Assembly (NCBI RefSeq): GCF_040050925.1
Contig: NZ_CP157390.1
Span: 3,782,001 to 3,846,000 of the forward strand
Source: Leifsonia sp. NPDC080035
GTDB taxonomy: Bacteria > Actinomycetota > Actinomycetes > Actinomycetales > Microbacteriaceae
DNA: 64,000 nt
Reading direction: 5' to 3'
Shown: in pieces, positions 47,138-56,027 of the stretch
Layout of the letters: the number at the start of each line of letters is the position of its first letter
Numbering within the stretch: the stretch's first letter is position 1
The notes under the pieces: model-generated
What the model was told of the DNA's origin: nothing
Database searches by the model: none
The model's input: the letters and a program-made list of their open reading frames with translations, nothing else
Program-made: the position numbers and the translations under genes

Positions 47138-48457
47138 CTAGGCTCGGCGCCCCCTCCGCCAGACGTCGACAAGTGCAACCCACAGAGGGGCCACTTCTAT
47201 TCCCTCCTCCTCCTGCATCCGACGCCGCGTGCGGCGCCGGGCGTGCACGAGGAAGGCGACGCCGATCCCGATGATGACGTACTGGATCGCGAACGCCCAG
47301 CGGAACGAGTCGAGCGCATAGAGACCAGCGGTGGTGTGCGCCGTGTTCTGCGCATCGAGGGCGAGACCGATGAGGAACATCATCACGAAGCTCGCGAGGA
47401 ACCCGCCGACGTTCACGATCCCGTTCGCCGACCCGAGGCTGTGCAGCGGGTTGGAGGTGCGGGCGAAGTCGAAGCCGATGAGCGACCCGGGGCCGCCGAT
47501 CCCGATCGCCACCAGCACCAGGACCAGCAACCAGGTCGGCGGGACGCCGGGCCAGAGCAGTAGCAGCGCCCAGACGGCACCCATCATCGCGACGATCGCG
47601 AGCACCAGGTTGCTGCGGCGCAGCGGGAAGCGCGCAGTCAGGAGTCCCAGGATGGGGCCGGCGATGAGGCCGGCGACGACGGAGACGATGATCAGACCGG
47701 ACGCCTCCGCCGGCGGCAGGCCGAGGGCGAACACCATGAACGGCAGTCCCCACATCAGGTTGAACACCGTCCCGGAGGACTGCGTGACGAAGTGCGACCA
47801 GAAGCCGAGCTGGGTGCCGGGACGCGCCAGGCTGATCCGCAGCTGCCGGAGGGACTCGCCCCACGTGGCGGGCCGTGGTCCCTCCGTCGATCCCACCGGC
47901 CGATCGCTGATCGCGACGACGATGCCGATGACGGCGATGACGGAGAGCGAGGCGGCGGTCAAGAACGCGGTCGTCCATCCCGCCTGGTGCAGCAGCAGCG
48001 CGAACGGAACGGCCGAGAGCACCTGTCCGAGCTGACCGATGTTGCCGATCCACTGGGAGAGCTGCGGGACGAGCCTGCCGCGGAACCACGAGTTGATCAG
48101 CCGCATCAGCGAGGTGAAGACGGTGGCGTCCCCCGCTCCGACGAGCACACGGCCGAGGATGGCGACGGCGATCGTCGGCGCGAACGCCACGGTCACCTGG
48201 CCGATCACCATCAGCACGGTGCCGACGAGCATGAGGGTGCGGGAGCCGACCCTGTCGATGAGGACCCCGACCGGGATCTGCATGGCGGCGTACACGATCA
48301 GCTGCACGACGGCCATCGACGAGAGCACCGCCGCCGACACGTGGAAGCGCTCGGTGGCGGCGACGCCGGCAACGCCGATGCTGGTGCGCTGCATGACCGC
48401 GATCAGATAGGCGAAGACGCCGATCCCGAAGATGACCCAGGATCGACGCGAATTCAC
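47138..48457 (-). CDS. Major facilitator superfamily transporter
   Basis: A 439-aa transporter with about 12 hydrophobic helices. Loop 2-3 reads YAAMQIPVGVLIDRVGSR, the MFS signature of antiporter-like proteins, and LVGAGDATVFTSLMRLINSWF lies in the next helices. The N-terminus starts RRSWVIFGIGVFAYLIAVMQRTSIG. Substrate unknown. It is transcribed in the same direction as sigA but upstream of it, with a 240-bp gap that should hold the sigA promoter. Confidence 0.88.
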   Translation of the reverse strand: MNSRRSWVIFGIGVFAYLIAVMQRTSIGVAGVAATERFHVSAAVLSSMAVVQLIVYAAMQIPVGVLIDRVGSRTLMLVGTVLMVIGQVTVAFAPTIAVAILGRVLVGAGDATVFTSLMRLINSWFRGRLVPQLSQWIGNIGQLGQVLSAVPFALLLHQAGWTTAFLTAASLSVIAVIGIVVAISDRPVGSTEGPRPATWGESLRQLRISLARPGTQLGFWSHFVTQSSGTVFNLMWGLPFMVFALGLPPAEASGLIIVSVVAGLIAGPILGLLTARFPLRRSNLVLAIVAMMGAVWALLLLWPGVPPTWLLVLVLVAIGIGGPGSLIGFDFARTSNPLHSLGSANGIVNVGGFLASFVMMFLIGLALDAQNTAHTTAGLYALDSFRWAFAIQYVIIGIGVAFLVHARRRTRRRMQEEEGIEVAPLWVALVDVWRRGRRA

Positions 48458-48540
48458 CGCACGATCCTACCTCCGCGTACGGAGGCGTCCCCGGGGGCGC
48501 ATCGGGATGGCCGGACGTGGCCCGGCGCGTGCCCGCGCCG

Positions 48541-49470
48541 TCAGCGGTCGGTGCGCGGGTTGTCCTCGTCGCCGTGCCGGCGGAACGCGAGGAAGTTCTC
48601 CAGCTCGGCCGCGATCTCGTCTGCGCTGGGCAGAGCGCCCTCGCTGTCGGTCAGCGGGGAGCGCAGCTGGTTGTCCTCCATATAGGAGTCGTGCCGCTCC
48701 TCCAGGGTGCCGACCAGCTTGCCGAGCTCCGCGTTGCCCGCCACCTGCTCGTCGATGTTGGCGACGAACTCGCGGTCCTCCTCGCGGAGCCGGTCGGTCG
48801 GGAAGATGAGACCGGTCGCGGCGCTGATGCTGTCGAGGCCGGCGATCGCGGCCGCGGGGTACTCGGTGTCCGCGAGGTAGTGCGGGACGAGCAGCACGAA
48901 GCCCGCGATCGGGTACGACAGCTGCTGGAGGCGGTACTCCAGAAGGTGCAGCGCGTTCGCAGGCACCTGGGTCTGCGGCTTCCAGATCGACATCGTCTCG
49001 ATCAGCTCGCGGCGGTTTCCGCTGACGGTGACGCCGATGGGACGCGTGTGCGGAACCGGCATCGGGATGGAGTGCACCCACGTCACGCTCTTCACGCCGA
49101 ACCGCTCGATCAGGCCGAGCACGGCCTCGGAGAACGCCTCCCAGCGGAAGTCGGGCTCGAACCCGGACAGCAGCAGGAACGGCTGGCGGAGCTCGTCGTA
49201 CATCAGGTACAGCTTCAGCGTCGCGGGCTGGTAGTCGGCCAGGTGGTCCTGGTCGAAGTAGATGATGGGACGGCGGGCGCGGTAGTCGAGCAGGATGTCC
49301 GCGTCGAAGGTCGCCACGACCTCGCTGTCCAGCGTGCCGAGCAGGTAGGTGCCGAGCTGGCTCACACCGGAGCCTGCGTCCGCGAAGCCGGTGAGCCCGG
49401 CCACGAGCGGAAGCCCGTCCGGGACCTCCACGGCCGGATTCAGCTCGAACAGTTCGCCGGGGTCTCGCAT
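48541..49470 (-). CDS. PAC2-family protein (proteasome assembly chaperone-like)
   Basis: A 309-aa protein of the PAC2 family: FADAGSGVSQLGTYLLGTLDSEVVATFDADILLDYRARRP is the diagnostic N-terminal stretch, followed by DELRQPFLLLSGFEPDF and VTVSGNRREL. Related eukaryotic proteins assist proteasome assembly; the bacterial role is not established. It is divergent from pepA. ATG 49470. Confidence 0.85.
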   Translation of the reverse strand: MRDPGELFELNPAVEVPDGLPLVAGLTGFADAGSGVSQLGTYLLGTLDSEVVATFDADILLDYRARRPIIYFDQDHLADYQPATLKLYLMYDELRQPFLLLSGFEPDFRWEAFSEAVLGLIERFGVKSVTWVHSIPMPVPHTRPIGVTVSGNRRELIETMSIWKPQTQVPANALHLLEYRLQQLSYPIAGFVLLVPHYLADTEYPAAAIAGLDSISAATGLIFPTDRLREEDREFVANIDEQVAGNAELGKLVGTLEERHDSYMEDNQLRSPLTDSEGALPSADEIAAELENFLAFRRHGDEDNPRTDR

Positions 49471-49585
49471 GTTTCAACTCTAGGCCGCGGTCCACGCCGT
49501 GGTGCCGCGCTCCGGCCCTGTCCCAGCACGCCCACAGCGAACAGCCGACCGCCCCGCGCGCTGCGCAGCGGATAGGGTCGAGAGC

Positions 49586-51067
49586 ATGACGGTTCCCGCG
49601 CTCTCGCTCTCCTCCGCTTCCTCCTCGTCCGCCGCCGTCCGCGTCATCGGCGCGCGCTCCGGCCGCGACGGCATCGTCGTCCTCACGGCCGGCGCGCCCG
49701 ACGGCCTCTCCGGCCAGCTCGCCGCCGTCGGCTTCTCCGGCGGCAAGGACGAGCTGGTTCGCCTGCCCGGCTCCGCGGACGGGAACCCGCTCGCCGTCGT
49801 CGGACTGCCGGACGAGCTGGACGAGGACGCGCTCCGCTACGCGGCGGGCACGGCGATCCGCCAGCTCGCGGGCGTCGACTCGGTGGCCGTCGACCTCCCG
49901 ACCGAGAGCGACGAGCAGCTCGGCGCCGTCCTGGAGGGCGCCGCCCTCGGCTCCTATTCCTTCACGGACTACCGCGAGAAGAGCCGCGCGGGGGCCAAGC
50001 CGCCCGTCGCCGCTGTAGAGGTCATCGGGACCTCCGGCCGCGCAGACGAGCTCGTGGCGCACGCCGTCGCCGTCGCCGAGGCGGTCTCGCTGGTCAAGGA
50101 CCTCGTCAACATGCCGCCGATCGACCTCTACCCCGCCACCTTCGCCGAGCGCGCCCGTGATGCGGCGGACGGCCTGCCGGTCGAGCTCACCGTCTGGGAC
50201 GAGCAGCGGCTCGCCGACGACGGCTTCGGCGGCATCCTCGGCGTCGGCCAGGGCTCGACCCGTCCGCCGCGGCTGGTGAAAGTGGACTATTCGCCCGCCG
50301 GCGCCGAGAAGCACCTGGCGCTCGTCGGCAAGGGCATCACCTTCGACTCCGGCGGCCTCTCGCTCAAGCCGCCGTCGGGCATGGTCGGCATGAAGTACGA
50401 CATGACCGGCGCAGCGACCGTCCTCGCCGTCGCGCTCGCCGCCGCCCGGCTGGAGCTGCCGGTGCGGGTGACAGCGTGGCTGTGTCTTGCCGAGAACATG
50501 CCGTCCGGCTCGGCGATCCGCCCGAACGACGTGCTGCGGATGCGCGGCGGACGCACGGTCGAGGTGCTGAACACCGACGCCGAGGGCCGACTTGTGCTCG
50601 CCGACGGCCTCGTCGCCGCGAGCGAGGAGCACCCGGACGCGATCGTCGACGTCGCGACGCTGACCGGCGCGGCGATGGTCGCGCTCGGCACCCGGTACGC
50701 CGCCGTGATGGGGTCCGACGATCTCGTCGGGGACGTCATCGGCGCGGCGAAGGCGAGCGGGGAGCTGCTCTGGCCGATGCCCCTGGCCGCGGAGCTGCGC
50801 GCGACCATCAACTCCGAGGTCGCCGACATCGCGAACGCGAACCCGGGCAACACCGCGGGCGGGATGCTGCTCGCCGGCGTGTTCCTGCAGGAGTTCATCG
50901 GCCGCACCTCCGAGGCGGACGACGCGCCGCGCATCCCGTGGGCCCACCTCGACATCGCCGGACCGGCGAAGGGCCCCGCGTCGCCGTACGGCTTCACCGG
51001 CAAGGGGCCGTCCGCCGTCAGCGTACGGGCGCTCGTCCGTTTGGCCGAGACCATTTCCGGGAAGTAG
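49586..51067 (+). CDS. pepA: Leucyl aminopeptidase
   Basis: A 493-aa M17 metallopeptidase. Metal and catalytic residues are in GKGITFDSGGLSLKPPSGM (Lys, Asp), NTDAEGRLVLADGL (Asp, Glu and catalytic Arg) and AWLCLAENMPSG. N-terminal macrodomain-like region is normal. It cleaves N-terminal residues from peptides in the cytoplasm. ATG 49586 is supported by GGTCGAGAG upstream. A hairpin follows before lpdA. Confidence 0.95.
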   Translation: MTVPALSLSSASSSSAAVRVIGARSGRDGIVVLTAGAPDGLSGQLAAVGFSGGKDELVRLPGSADGNPLAVVGLPDELDEDALRYAAGTAIRQLAGVDSVAVDLPTESDEQLGAVLEGAALGSYSFTDYREKSRAGAKPPVAAVEVIGTSGRADELVAHAVAVAEAVSLVKDLVNMPPIDLYPATFAERARDAADGLPVELTVWDEQRLADDGFGGILGVGQGSTRPPRLVKVDYSPAGAEKHLALVGKGITFDSGGLSLKPPSGMVGMKYDMTGAATVLAVALAAARLELPVRVTAWLCLAENMPSGSAIRPNDVLRMRGGRTVEVLNTDAEGRLVLADGLVAASEEHPDAIVDVATLTGAAMVALGTRYAAVMGSDDLVGDVIGAAKASGELLWPMPLAAELRATINSEVADIANANPGNTAGGMLLAGVFLQEFIGRTSEADDAPRIPWAHLDIAGPAKGPASPYGFTGKGPSAVSVRALVRLAETISGK

Positions 51068-51105
51068 TAGGGTCGTATAGGCGGGAAAATCCTGCCCATG
51101 TAACC

Positions 51106-51133
51106 CCTGCCCGGAGCCACCCCTCGGGGCAGG
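51106..51133 (+). terminator. Hairpin after pepA
   Basis: CCTGCCCGGAG (51106-51116) pairs with CTCGGGGCAGG (51123-51133) with one mismatch and a six-base loop. It is 38 nt after the pepA stop and 38 nt before lpdA, a likely terminator. Confidence 0.55.
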
Positions 51134-51171
51134 ATCGTGTCACGAATCCTGATGCGCGAGGGAGTAGCTGG

Positions 51172-52545
51172 GTGTCTGAGCAGAACTTTGACATTGTGGT
51201 GCTCGGCGGTGGGAGTGGAGGCTACGCAGCGGCGCTGCGTGCGGCCGAGCTCGGTTTCACCGTCGGCATGATCGAGAAGGACAAGGTCGGCGGCACCTGC
51301 CTGCACCGCGGCTGCATCCCGACCAAGGCGCTGCTGCACGCGGCCGAAGTCGCGGACTATTCGCGGGAGTCCGCCAAGTACGGAATCATCACCCAGCTCC
51401 AGGGCATCGACATCAACGGTGTCACCGAGTACCGCCAGAGCATCATCGCCAAGAAGTACAAGGGCCTGCAGGGCCTGGTGAAGGCCCGGGGCATCACGGT
51501 GATCGAGGGCGAGGGACGTCTCGTCTCCCCCACCACCGTGCAGGTCGGCGAGGACACGATCGTCGGCAAGAACGTCATCCTGGCAACCGGCTCCTACTCG
51601 CGGTCGCTTCCCGGCCTCGAGATCGGCGGCCGTGTGATCACCAGCGAGCAGGCGCTCGAGCTGGACTTCGTGCCGAAGAAGGTCGCCGTGCTCGGCGGCG
51701 GTGTGATCGGCGTCGAGTTCGCCAGCGTCTGGAAGTCGTTCGGCGCCGAGGTGACCATCATCGAGGCCCTTCCGCACCTGGTCCCGAACGAGGACGAGTC
51801 GATCAGCAAGTCGCTCGAGCGCGCGTTCCGCCGCCGCGGCATCGACTACAAGCTCGGCGTGCGCTTCTCCGGCGTCACCCAGAACGAGAACGGCGTCGTC
51901 GTCTCGCTCGAGAACGGCGAGACCGTCGAGGCCGAGCTGCTGCTCGTCGCCGTCGGCCGTGGCCCGCTCACCGCCGGTCTCGGCTACGAGGAGGTCGGCA
52001 TCACGCTCGACCGCGGCTTCGTCATCACGAACGAGCGTCTCGCGACCAACATCCCGGGCGTCTACGCCGTCGGCGACATCGTCCCCGGCCTGCAGCTCGC
52101 GCACCGCGGCTTCCAGCAGGGCATCTTCGTGGCCGAGGAGATCGCGGGGCTGAACCCCGTCGTCGTCCCCGACGTCAACATCCCGAAGGTCACCTACTGC
52201 GATCCGGAGGTCGCCTCCATCGGCCTCACCGAGGCCAAGGCCGTCGACCAGTACGGCGCGGACAAGGTCAGCAGCTACGACTACAGCCTCGCCGGCAACG
52301 GCAAGAGCGAGATCATCGGCACCAGCGGCACCGTCAAGGTGGTCCGCGTCAACGACGGCCCCGTCGTCGGCGTGCACATGATCGGCGCGCGCGTGGGCGA
52401 GCTCATCGGCGAGGCGCAGCTCGCGGTGAACTGGGAGGCGTACCCGGAGGACATCGCGCCGTTCATCCACGCGCACCCCACGCAGAACGAGTCGCTGGGT
52501 GAGGCCTTCCTGTACCTCGCGGGCAAGCCGCTGCACACCCTCTAG
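51172..52545 (+). CDS. lpdA: Dihydrolipoyl dehydrogenase (E3)
   Basis: A 457-aa FAD enzyme reoxidising the dihydrolipoamide of 2-oxo acid dehydrogenase complexes. FAD motif VLGGGSGGYAAALRAAE, redox-active disulfide GGTCLHRGCIPTK, NAD motif VAVLGGGVIGVEFAS, and the C-terminal active-site HAHPTQNESLGEA with the catalytic His/Glu. GTG start follows GGGAGTAGC. The E2 gene follows after 62 nt. Confidence 0.96.
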   Translation: MSEQNFDIVVLGGGSGGYAAALRAAELGFTVGMIEKDKVGGTCLHRGCIPTKALLHAAEVADYSRESAKYGIITQLQGIDINGVTEYRQSIIAKKYKGLQGLVKARGITVIEGEGRLVSPTTVQVGEDTIVGKNVILATGSYSRSLPGLEIGGRVITSEQALELDFVPKKVAVLGGGVIGVEFASVWKSFGAEVTIIEALPHLVPNEDESISKSLERAFRRRGIDYKLGVRFSGVTQNENGVVVSLENGETVEAELLLVAVGRGPLTAGLGYEEVGITLDRGFVITNERLATNIPGVYAVGDIVPGLQLAHRGFQQGIFVAEEIAGLNPVVVPDVNIPKVTYCDPEVASIGLTEAKAVDQYGADKVSSYDYSLAGNGKSEIIGTSGTVKVVRVNDGPVVGVHMIGARVGELIGEAQLAVNWEAYPEDIAPFIHAHPTQNESLGEAFLYLAGKPLHTL

Positions 52546-52607
52546 TCCGTCCGCCGCGGAAGCGGCAATAAGCTACTGAACGATCAGGTTTTGAAGGAGA
52601 GAAGCTC

Positions 52608-54134
52608 ATGAGCGAATCCGTCAGCCTCCCGGCACTCGGTGAGAGTGTCACGGAAGGCACGGTCACCCGCTGGCTGAAGAACGTTGGCGACCGTGTCGAG
52701 GTGGACGAGCCCCTGCTCGAAGTCTCGACCGACAAGGTCGACACCGAGATCCCGTCGCCCGTCGCGGGCGTCGTCGAGGCGATCCTGGTGCAGGAGGACG
52801 AGACGGTCGAGGTGGGCACCCCGCTCGTGACCATCGGCGACGGCTCCGGCTCGGGCGCTGCGCCCGAGGCGGCCGCTCCCGAGGCTGCGGCTCCGGCTGA
52901 GGCTGCTGCTCCGGCTCAGGAGGCGGCTCCCGCTCAGGAGGCGGCTCCCGCTCAGGAGGCGCCGGCTGCTCCCGCTCCCGCTCCCGCTGCCCCGGCCCAG
53001 GAGGCTCCGGCTGCTCCCGCCCCCGCTCAGGAGGCTCCGGCTGCTGCTCCGGCCCCAGCTCAGGAGGCTCCGGCCGCTGCTCCGGCCCCGGCTCAGGAGG
53101 CACCCGCCGCTCCGGCCGCTGCCGCTCCGGCCCCCGCGGCTGCTCCGGCCCCTGCGGCTGCTGCTCCGGCCCCCGCCGCCACTCCGGCCCCCGCGGCTGC
53201 TGCCCCGGCCCCGGCCGCCGGTGGCGCGCACGCCGGCAACGCCGGCTACGTGACCCCGATCGTCCGCAAGCTCGCCAACGAGCAGGGCGTCGACCTGTCC
53301 ACGGTCACCGGCACCGGTGTCGGCGGACGCATCCGCAAGGAGGACATCCTCAGCGCAGCGGCCCCCGCCGCCGCTCCGGCTGCCGCCCCCGCCGCCGCCC
53401 CGGCCGCCGAGGTCTCGCCGCTGCGTGGCACGACCCAGCCGATGTCGCGTCTGCGCAAGGTCGTCGCCGAGCGCGCGGTCGTGTCGATGCAGTCGACCGC
53501 CCAGCTCACCTCGGTCGTCGAGGTGGACGTCACCAAGGTCGCGGCGCTCCGCGACCGCGTGAGGGGCGACTTCCAGGCCAAGACCGGCGTCAAGCTCTCC
53601 TTCCTGCCGTTCTTCGCCCTGGCCGCGGCCGAGGCGCTGAAGACCTACCCCGTCATCAACGCCACCGTCGACGGCGACAGCATCGTGTACCCGGACCACG
53701 AGAACATCTCGATCGCGGTCGACACCGAGCGCGGCCTGCTGACGCCGGTCATCCGCAACGCGTCCGACCTCGACATCGCCCAGCTCGCGGCAGAGATCGC
53801 GGACCTCGCCGGCCGCACGCGCGACAACCGCCTGAAGCCGGACGAGCTCGCCGGCGGCACGTTCACGCTGACCAACACCGGTTCGCGCGGCGCGCTGTTC
53901 GACACTCCCCTGGTCTTCCTCCCGCAGGTCGCCATCCTCGGCACCGGCATCGTGACGAAGAAGCCGGTCGTCGTCTCGGCCGACGGCAGCGACTCGATCG
54001 CCATCCGCTCGACCGTCTACCTCGCCCTGTCGTACGACCACCGGATCGTCGACGGCGCGGACGCGGCGCGCTTCCTCGTCGCGGTCAAGAACCGCCTCGA
54101 GGGCGGCGACTTCGAGGGCAGCCTCGGCATCTGA
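52608..54134 (+). CDS. sucB: Dihydrolipoamide acyltransferase (2-oxo acid dehydrogenase E2)
   Basis: A 508-aa E2. One lipoyl domain (lysine in TDKVDTEI, about residue 43), a long Ala/Pro/Gln linker (about 85-205) built of near-identical units such as EAAPAQ, a peripheral-subunit-binding domain (VTPIVRKLANEQGVDLSTV), then the catalytic domain ending SYDHRIVDGADAARF with the HxxxD motif. Commonly named sucB, but the same enzyme may serve pyruvate dehydrogenase in actinobacteria. A strong hairpin follows. It precedes the lipoate genes lipB and lipA. Confidence 0.88.
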   Translation: MSESVSLPALGESVTEGTVTRWLKNVGDRVEVDEPLLEVSTDKVDTEIPSPVAGVVEAILVQEDETVEVGTPLVTIGDGSGSGAAPEAAAPEAAAPAEAAAPAQEAAPAQEAAPAQEAPAAPAPAPAAPAQEAPAAPAPAQEAPAAAPAPAQEAPAAAPAPAQEAPAAPAAAAPAPAAAPAPAAAAPAPAATPAPAAAAPAPAAGGAHAGNAGYVTPIVRKLANEQGVDLSTVTGTGVGGRIRKEDILSAAAPAAAPAAAPAAAPAAEVSPLRGTTQPMSRLRKVVAERAVVSMQSTAQLTSVVEVDVTKVAALRDRVRGDFQAKTGVKLSFLPFFALAAAEALKTYPVINATVDGDSIVYPDHENISIAVDTERGLLTPVIRNASDLDIAQLAAEIADLAGRTRDNRLKPDELAGGTFTLTNTGSRGALFDTPLVFLPQVAILGTGIVTKKPVVVSADGSDSIAIRSTVYLALSYDHRIVDGADAARFLVAVKNRLEGGDFEGSLGI

Positions 54135-54160
54135 CGCCCGGCGTCGATCGACGCAGCCGA

Positions 54161-54199
54161 CGGAACGGCCCCGCTCCCCACCGGAGCGGGGCCGTTCCG
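54161..54199. terminator. 17-bp stem hairpin after sucB
   Basis: CGGAACGGCCCCGCTCC (54161-54177) pairs with 54183-54199, loop CCACC. It lies between the convergent sucB and pseudokinase-like genes. Confidence 0.85.
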
Positions 54200-54201
54200 C
54201 G

Positions 54202-55206
54202 TCATCCCGCGGACCCGGGACCGGCCTCCGCAGGCATCAGCACGAGCACGACCACGGCGACCACGATCGGGGCCGATCCGATCAGGACGAGCATCGGCCG
54301 GGCGCGCAGCCAGCCGGTGACCGCCGCGAGCAGGCCAGCGAGTGGACGGCCGTCCAGCGCGGCCATCGCGGCCTCCACGAGCGCTCCGACACCACGCCCC
54401 TGGTTGCCCGACCGCTGCACGCTCGACCGATCTCCCGGCCGGGGAACCGGTGTCCCCGCACCTGCTCCGCCGCCCTCGGGCAGCATCACCGCGGCCGGGG
54501 CTGCGGTGTTCAGGATGGCGACGACCACCGCGTCCCATTCCCCGCCGTCGAGAGCGGCGTCGACGGTCAGGTACAGGGCCTGGCCTCCGCCGTCGCCGAC
54601 CGCGCCGCACACGGCCCGGACGAACGCCCGGTACTCGCGCCGGTCATCGCGCGCGATCTCGGCCGTCCACGGTCGCACGGTGTCCATCCTGACCAGCAGT
54701 GGGCAGCCGTCCGCCCGGAAGGCGACCGCCTCCGTGCTCGGCACCGCGCCCGCCCATCCGGCCGCATGCAGGTGAGCCAGCGCCCGGGCCATGGCGAGCA
54801 GGATCGTCGCCGCCTCGCCCGACCCGATCCCGACACGCGCGGCGAGCAGCGCGTTCAGCGTCCCTCCCCGGGCGTGCGGCAGCAGCACCGACGAGATCGT
54901 CCGGCCCCGCTCCACCCGCGCGCTCGGCTCGTCGAGCGGGGTGGGCACATACTCCGATCCAGCCGCGCGGCGTGCCCGGCACTCCTCCGCGAGCGGCTGC
55001 CCGCCCGCCGCCTCGTCCCGGAGCCGGAGCAGCGCGGGCTCCGCCAGGTCGTCACCCGCAACGAGCACGCTGTGCTCCCTCGGCCCGGCCCGTGGCAACG
55101 CACCGGTCGGCTCCGGCAGGACCCTCAGGCGCCGCGCTCCGGCCGCGGCGCGGGCCTGCTTCGTCCAGTCCGGCGGCGGGGTCCGGGATCGGCGTCCAGT
55201 GCTCAT
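54202..55206 (-). CDS. Pseudokinase-like membrane protein
   Basis: A 334-aa protein. Its middle resembles the C-lobe of a bacterial protein kinase: LLPHARGGTLNALLAAR, then AATILLAMARALAHLHAAGWAGAV, where the HRD/catalytic-loop pattern should be, and a strand FRADGCPLLVRMDT in place of the DFG region. No catalytic Asp or DFG is present, and the N-lobe (Lys) is not recognisable. A single transmembrane helix (LVLIGSAPIVVAVVVLVLMPA) is at the C-terminus. I infer a catalytically dead regulator of unknown partner. ATG 55206. Confidence 0.55.
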   Translation of the reverse strand: MSTGRRSRTPPPDWTKQARAAAGARRLRVLPEPTGALPRAGPREHSVLVAGDDLAEPALLRLRDEAAGGQPLAEECRARRAAGSEYVPTPLDEPSARVERGRTISSVLLPHARGGTLNALLAARVGIGSGEAATILLAMARALAHLHAAGWAGAVPSTEAVAFRADGCPLLVRMDTVRPWTAEIARDDRREYRAFVRAVCGAVGDGGGQALYLTVDAALDGGEWDAVVVAILNTAAPAAVMLPEGGGAGAGTPVPRPGDRSSVQRSGNQGRGVGALVEAAMAALDGRPLAGLLAAVTGWLRARPMLVLIGSAPIVVAVVVLVLMPAEAGPGSAG

Positions 55207-55334
55207 GTATCCATCGAAGCGCGCGGAAGCGTGAGCCACCGCGCACGCCCGAAAGATGTGGATGCCCTGGCGCAGATCGTCGGCTGTGCAGGAGCCATTC
55301 GACTTTCTAGACTGAGTCCACATAGGATGCGGAT

Positions 55335-56027
55335 ATGATCACCTACGACGTGACGGGGCTCGGTCCCTCCACCGTTCCGTACGACGTGGCTCTCCGACAG
55401 CAGCGTGCGATCCACGCGGATGTCGTCGCCGGCCGCGCGACGGACACCGTCCTCCTCCTCGAACACGACTCCGTCTACACCGCAGGCAAGCGCACCGACG
55501 ACGACGAACGACCGACCGACGGCACGCCCGTGATCGACGTGGACCGCGGCGGCAAGATCACCTGGCACGGCCCGGGCCAGCTCGTCGGCTATCCGCTCCT
55601 GCGCCTGGAGGAGCCGATCGACGTCGTCGGCTACGTGCGCCGGCTGGAGTCCGTGCTCATCGCGGTGCTCGCCGAGCTCGGCGTGCCCGGCGAACGCGTC
55701 GACGGCCGCTCGGGGGTCTGGCTGCGCGGCCACACCGGCGCTCCGGACGAGAAGATCGCCGCGATCGGGATCCGCGTCGCCGAGGGCGTGACCATGCACG
55801 GCTTCGCCCTGAACTGCTCGAACGCGCTCGACCCCTATGAGCACATCGTCGCGTGCGGCATCCGCGACGCGGGTGTCACGACGATCTCGCGCGTCCTCGG
55901 GCGCACGGTGACGCCGAGCGAGGTCGCGCCGCTGGTGCAGGCGGCCTTCGATCGTGAGTTCGACCGCGAACCCGACGTCGCCGCCGTGCGGGCGTCCGCC
56001 GCCGAGCGCACGGAGACCGCCGCGTGA
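55335..56027 (+). CDS. lipB: Octanoyl-[ACP]:protein octanoyltransferase
   Basis: A 230-aa LipB that transfers octanoate from acyl carrier protein to lipoyl domains. RGGKITWHGPGQLVGYPLL provides the substrate cleft with the catalytic Lys region KIAAIGIRV, and the catalytic Cys is in GFALNCSNAL near residue 160. ATG 55335. It overlaps lipA by 4 nt and functions with the E2 protein encoded upstream. Confidence 0.95.
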   Translation: MITYDVTGLGPSTVPYDVALRQQRAIHADVVAGRATDTVLLLEHDSVYTAGKRTDDDERPTDGTPVIDVDRGGKITWHGPGQLVGYPLLRLEEPIDVVGYVRRLESVLIAVLAELGVPGERVDGRSGVWLRGHTGAPDEKIAAIGIRVAEGVTMHGFALNCSNALDPYEHIVACGIRDAGVTTISRVLGRTVTPSEVAPLVQAAFDREFDREPDVAAVRASAAERTETAA

